A DNA stretch of 64,000 bases, taken from Kineosporia rhizophila. Its GTDB lineage: Bacteria; Actinomycetota; Actinomycetes; Actinomycetales; Kineosporiaceae. Location: the NCBI RefSeq assembly GCF_021277265.1, contig NZ_JAJSOH010000023.1, forward strand, positions 49,733-113,732, read 5' to 3'. This document shows positions 61,301-64,000 of the stretch, piece after piece. The notes beneath the pieces were generated by a model. It ran no database searches, was not told the DNA's origin, and saw only the letters and a list, made by a program, of their open reading frames with translations. Every line of letters begins with the position of its first letter. Within the stretch, counting starts at the first letter, position 1. The position numbers and the translations under genes are program-made.

Positions 61301-63439
61301 GCACCGGCCCCGGTGGGGGTCCAGGTGCCCTCCTCGGTGCCCGACACCGATCTGCGCCGGGCTTTCGGCGGGCTGACGACTCACCGCAGCTACTACTGGG
61401 GCAGCCACCACAATTCCGGTGAGTCGGCGATCGCCAGTCTCCGCGGCGTGGTGGAAACCCTTGCCGGGCAGCCCCGGAAGGGCCTTCTGGCCAAGCTCGG
61501 TGTCGGGGCGAAGAAGCTGGCCGGGCTGGAGTCCGGGGTTGCCCAGACCTCGGTCGACTGGACGCTGGCCGTCGGTGGGCTCGGGGCGCTGGCCCTGCGG
61601 GCCGCGCTGGTCACCACCGCCGTCGAAGACCGCCCCGCACTTGCGGCGCTGCTCGCGGCCATTGCCGAGACACCGCTGGCCGAGGCGGACGGGCGCTGGC
61701 GCCGGCTCACGCTGACGGTCGAGAAGACGACCACCCCACAGGGAGCCCGGGAAGGGCTGGCCCCGTTCGGCACCCTGCTGCCCACCAAGGGCGGTCAGGC
61801 CTTCGTGATCAGCTCGGACAGCGAGTGGTTCGCCGGTGGCTACCGAGGGGTGATCCATGCCGTGGAACATGTCTCTGAGCCCGGCGATTTCGGCCCGGTC
61901 AAGGGGTACGGCATCTCGGCCTCACGCGAGGGCCGGGGCTGGGGCGGGGCGGGCCGGCTGAACGAACTGCTGGCGTTGCTGGCCGAACGCGGGCCGGCCC
62001 CGTGGCGTCCCGAGGCGGTGGAAGAGCTGGCGCAGGCCACCGGGGTCACCCGCGCCGAGGCCGCCCTGCTGCTGGCCGGTCTGGTCCGGATCGACGTCTA
62101 CGAGAACAACTTCCTGCCCAAGCCGCTGCGTGAGCTGCTCGGCCTGAAGGTGGCCGAGGCCAAGACGGCCCGCGACAGTCTGAGCCGCCTGCTGTCCACC
62201 GACGCGCGACTGCACCTGCTGTCGCTGGCGATGCCGGACAGCCCGGCCGACCTGTGGCAGAAGGGGCCCGACGTGGCCCGGCTGGCCGATGGCTGGAACG
62301 AGTTGTTCGGGCGCCGGGTGCCGGTACCCGACGCGCTGGTGGCCGACTTCTCCGCGGCCCGTAAGAGCGCGTGGACGGGAGCCAAGGATCCGGCGGCGGT
62401 CCTGCAGGGCATGGTCGGCCCGGAATCCACACCCTGGCTCACCACCGACCTGCGGTTCACCGTCCGGGACAACCAGCTGGTGCAGGAGCCGGAAGAGAGC
62501 GACACCGACGCCGGGTTCCGGGCCAAGCATCTGGCCGACACGGTGATCGCCCTGCTCTGGCTGGCCTACCGGCTGCCCCTGGGCGACTCGGTCCGGGCGG
62601 TCCTGCCCCGGGTGTACGACCTGCTGCAGCAGCGGCTGGCCAATCCGGACCTGCTGCTGACCTTCCTCGAAGGCGACGGCAGCCGGATCGAGGGCCTGCG
62701 TCAGGTCTACGGTCTGCCACCTGTTTCCGACGGGCCGAACCAGCCGGTCGAGGTGGTGCCGCTGGGAGAGGTGGGGCATCTGCTCAGCCGGGGCTGGAAC
62801 TCGGCCGTGTTCGTCTGCCCGGCCAAGCTCGACGCGGGCGGTGAGCCGCTGCTCGAGCTGGCCCGGGCCCTGCCCAGCTACCAGTCGGCGCCGCTGCTGA
62901 TCGCCCGCAGCGGTGAACTGGCCCGGCTGATCGACGAGGTGCGGGCCGAGCCGACCGCGGGAACCGAGCTGGCCTGGCTGCAGGACCCACTGGTCAGCGT
63001 GCCCGAACTGGTGGCCGAGGTCTCGCAGCACCACAACCTCGGCACCGAGGCCGCGCGTCTGTACCTGCAGCTCTTGGCCTTGCCCGATCCGACAGACAAG
63101 AACGTCCGCACGTGGAACGGGTGGGCGCCGAAGGTGCTGAAGACGGCCACGGCTGCCTTGCTCGAGGCCGGGCTGGTGGTCGAGGGCAAGCGGGCCCGGG
63201 CCGGGCGCAGCGTGTTCCTGCCCACGGCCTGGCTCCCGGTGAAGGCCCCAGGCCTGCCGTTGGAGGCCTGGAAGGTGCCATTGCTCGGGCTGCAGCCAGA
63301 CGGCTCGTCCCCGCTTCACCTGGCGGTGCCGGTCACGTCGGTGCGAGAGCTGTACCGCCGCGCCTGGGAACGGGTGCTGGCCGGTGACGAGCCCCGGATG
63401 GCGGCCCTCGAGACCGGACGTCCGGGGGTGAGGCGGTGA
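58367..63439 (+). CDS. Giant (1,690-residue) protein of unknown function coupled to the DUF4132-like gene
   Basis: ATG 58367 overlaps the upstream stop. The product is acidic, has no signal or TM helices and is largely helical at 200-480. A beta-rich middle part (about 600-860) contains repeated FxxP/Gly strands such as DGSGWWRLEEGAQGRSW. A Pro-rich linker (about 970-985) leads to a conserved-looking LRRAFGGLTTHRSYYWGSH block (about 1,000) and a C-terminal winged-helix-like region (1,560-1,680). Similar giant proteins in actinobacteria sit beside DUF4132 and MoxR-type AAA ATPase genes, as I recall. No enzyme motif is visible. Confidence 0.85.
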   Translation: MSRQTREKLIEAGAIVPAAPGAVEPEATDVVTARVYRHPALGERPVVQLVPETLGPAEDLALEFLGFELSQPPVPVGTGRRQALGFPAWALINDPENGHHALALVKDMERLARQAKSRPGAARDGFDELARRLGASVPHFLPTFYEQAGRAFVAAENKQSAAIMFGKAREAERMHALPIDETRQRDVFLEFAFSGALNAKSLTQYAKDLAQRTDPVAAYELFRQVCAERVAGGLPPYTGMADDLRRLVRAAKLNQAAEEEQAIAQLLDSPALPHAPLPFWKSYAPALKRLSKKDPAIRGRLLGLLPRNNQGETEEFWFGLLHDCGALAGLTEVEGQPEAARPHDGSSGWLSRVVAWRSQGWRGHRRSAQVLELVRRMAPQLKAENRPLALLGHGADLDLLDLVLSLGLRVELPEGRPVPHFALGRWQSDTSPGRRDLACLAEAGWAQEPLRLGLRDALAGRRGYQQTEDTRIPLADLRVFYETRGTRPLLESWLDEAAQETAEGGLPALIDALDRMRPVWHGEVFGVRPQARDEVAGADVAAALAGTLRIGLVDELGWPALEEAVAEFPVPKPHPNGWTEPAFSVTEAWPALILHNKVMAVVVGPSEVLLRHTFRLPPGTSTPWRWQVAYTDGQLRVLWEGPDGTAGYWSNRPGEVFTVPGSLYYEHIGRFGTSLPLPEGGRTAGGRPLVGGDRALAKSREVATDGSGWWRLEEGAQGRSWREFDPATGDGGRRSRPAFFEAGLQGEGAELVEGWCVLAPLQPGLEATPFGTSDGLLGWRSVRLADGSCEAVSAGGDSARLSPALIGAARGRPGPAAVGPIRMPGGGEPAALMPDGHGHGLAFTDGSVRGSRVFTANFTSAGSEYAKGTAYVPPLAFWHALRPRDEKGSAALRSITVEQARALLDAARRGKAEKAVRKVLPQITGERLALGVAGVVELALAQVERLEALPRPVNTAVVETASPPPAATEIGEKGELPAAPAPVGVQVPSSVPDTDLRRAFGGLTTHRSYYWGSHHNSGESAIASLRGVVETLAGQPRKGLLAKLGVGAKKLAGLESGVAQTSVDWTLAVGGLGALALRAALVTTAVEDRPALAALLAAIAETPLAEADGRWRRLTLTVEKTTTPQGAREGLAPFGTLLPTKGGQAFVISSDSEWFAGGYRGVIHAVEHVSEPGDFGPVKGYGISASREGRGWGGAGRLNELLALLAERGPAPWRPEAVEELAQATGVTRAEAALLLAGLVRIDVYENNFLPKPLRELLGLKVAEAKTARDSLSRLLSTDARLHLLSLAMPDSPADLWQKGPDVARLADGWNELFGRRVPVPDALVADFSAARKSAWTGAKDPAAVLQGMVGPESTPWLTTDLRFTVRDNQLVQEPEESDTDAGFRAKHLADTVIALLWLAYRLPLGDSVRAVLPRVYDLLQQRLANPDLLLTFLEGDGSRIEGLRQVYGLPPVSDGPNQPVEVVPLGEVGHLLSRGWNSAVFVCPAKLDAGGEPLLELARALPSYQSAPLLIARSGELARLIDEVRAEPTAGTELAWLQDPLVSVPELVAEVSQHHNLGTEAARLYLQLLALPDPTDKNVRTWNGWAPKVLKTATAALLEAGLVVEGKRARAGRSVFLPTAWLPVKAPGLPLEAWKVPLLGLQPDGSSPLHLAVPVTSVRELYRRAWERVLAGDEPRMAALETGRPGVRR

Positions 63440-63630
63440 AGGTTCGGGAGTCAGCAGCAGGTTCGGCCGTGAGTCCGGCCGTGAGTTCGGCGGCGGGCTC
63501 GGCGGTGGGCTCGGCGGTGCGTTCGATCGTGAACTTGGCCGTGAGTTCGGTGGCGGGTTCGGTCGTGAACTGGGCCATGAACTGGGCCGCGAGTTCGGTC
63601 GGGGTGGGCAGGACCGGGGCCGGGGCGTGA
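63436..63630 (+). CDS. Possible 64-residue repeat protein overlapping the giant gene's end
   Basis: GTG 63436 overlaps the giant gene stop as GTGA, like the other couplings here. The product is mostly twelve tetrapeptides of the (V/A)(S/G)S(A/V) type encoded by a 12-bp tandem repeat. The repeat-rich coding sequence and the absence of homologous motifs leave open that it is not translated. If real it would be a hydrophobic, Ala/Val/Ser-rich peptide. Confidence 0.35.
   Translation: MKVRESAAGSAVSPAVSSAAGSAVGSAVRSIVNLAVSSVAGSVVNWAMNWAASSVGVGRTGAGA
63457..63600 (+). repeat. 12-bp tandem repeat, 12 units
   Basis: Twelve contiguous units of consensus GTGAGTTCGGCC, each shifted exactly 12 bp, span 63457-63600. 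Unit sequences differ by 1-5 bases but stay in phase, including GTGAACTGGGCC and ATGAACTGGGCC. The phase is a multiple of three. Confidence 0.93.
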
Positions 63631-63739
63631 GCCCGGTTGAGGAGCGTGCTCCATGGTCAGGGGCGCGGTCTGAGCCAGGATGGCGGCTGGGGCCGGAAGA
63701 CGACGGTGCAGAAATGACGATGACGGTAGGGGCACGGCG

Positions 63740-64000
63740 ATGAGCGAGGCAGCAGCTAGCCGGACCGGCAAGTCTCCGGCGGACGGCACGGAAACAGCGT
63801 CAGCCGGGACTGGTGGCGCCGGGACGGGGGTGCCCGGGACGACTGTGGCCGGGGTCGGTGTGGTTGGGCCGGGTGCTGGAGCCGATGGTGCCGGGGCCGA
63901 TGGTGCCGGGACTGGTGCGGCCGGGACTGGTGTGGCCGGGACTGGTGTGGCCGGGACTGGTGTGGCCGGGACTGGTGTGGCCGGGACTGGTGTGGCCGGG
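63740..64000 (+). CDS. Start of a Gly/Thr/Val-repeat ORF running off the window
   Basis: From ATG 63740 the frame is open for 87 codons to the window end. It starts MSEAAASRTGKSPADGTET and becomes AGTGV pentapeptide repeats. By comparison with similar gene orders, a MoxR-type AAA ATPase with a low-complexity N-terminus could follow, but that is inference. The repeats resemble elastin-like GVAGT units. Confidence 0.55.
   Translation, partial: MSEAAASRTGKSPADGTETASAGTGGAGTGVPGTTVAGVGVVGPGAGADGAGADGAGTGAAGTGVAGTGVAGTGVAGTGVAGTGVAG
63878..64000 (+). repeat. 15-bp in-frame tandem repeat, continuing past the window
   Basis: Eight units of 15 bp lie in phase: two GG(A/G)GCCGATGGTGCC units, then GGGACTGGTGCGGCC and five identical GGGACTGGTGTGGCC. 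The array runs past position 64000. The five identical units suggest recent expansion or slippage. Confidence 0.93.

Noticed and set aside
63457..64000. CRISPR array
   Set aside because: The units are 12 and 15 bp, contiguous, without spacers, and in reading phase.

Overview
The window is high-GC DNA with dense coding, frequent GTG and TTG starts and many GTGA/ATGA start-stop overlaps. It carries typical actinobacterial genes: a siderophore-interacting flavoprotein behind an IdeR/DmdR-type iron box, several XRE-TPR regulators, a streptogrisin-type protease and a Kdp operon with actinobacterial features. A spore- or filament-forming actinomycete, perhaps of the Kineosporia type, fits best; the genus is inference. 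No tRNA, rRNA, CRISPR array, insertion sequence or prophage was seen.

Left part (1-22,700). A membrane protein and a lipoprotein are coupled and are followed by a thioredoxin-TPR chaperone. Next come a nucleotide-sugar dehydrogenase homologue that lacks the catalytic cysteine, an M13 metallopeptidase and the glycogen branching enzyme GlgB. A low-molecular-weight tyrosine phosphatase lies near the first of two BY-type tyrosine autokinases, which suggests exopolysaccharide control. A secreted HNH nuclease, the iron-regulated ferric-siderophore reductase, a trehalose-synthase-like GH13 enzyme, a GH1 beta-glucosidase, a 64-aa protein with an elaborate promoter, dihydrolipoyl dehydrogenase and a secreted serine protease follow. 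Strong intrinsic terminators separate most of these units.

Middle part (22,700-39,700). A 627-residue protein with PQGY repeats sits behind a structured leader. A small-domain protein, the second BY kinase and an XRE-TPR regulator follow. Then comes a molybdenum block: HTH-TOBE regulator, ModA, ModB, ModC and a sulfite-oxidase-like enzyme. A resolvase-like protein without the serine, a Bcr/CflA exporter, a HAD hydrolase, a third-type XRE-TPR regulator, a helically phased TTCAG array and a geranylgeranyl-reductase-type flavoprotein complete this part.

Right part (39,700-64,000). The whole potassium system kdpF-A-B-C-D-E is on the minus strand, preceded by an overlapping 27-residue microprotein. 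An XRE-TPR regulator, paralogous to the one at 27.3 kb, is coupled to a RibD-like reductase. A tightly coupled minus-strand operon encodes an acyl-CoA-dehydrogenase-like protein, a PIG-L deacetylase, a NodS-like methyltransferase, a family 2 glycosyltransferase and a lipoprotein; this looks like an uncharacterised glycoconjugate pathway. After a gene-poor 0.8 kb come an XRE-TPR regulator coupled to an APH-like kinase, a DUF4132-like protein coupled to a 1,690-residue protein, and two in-phase minisatellites (12 bp and 15 bp) leading into an ORF that leaves the window.

The best candidates for undescribed systems are the DUF4132/giant-protein cluster at the right end and the five-gene operon at 50.2-53.8 kb.
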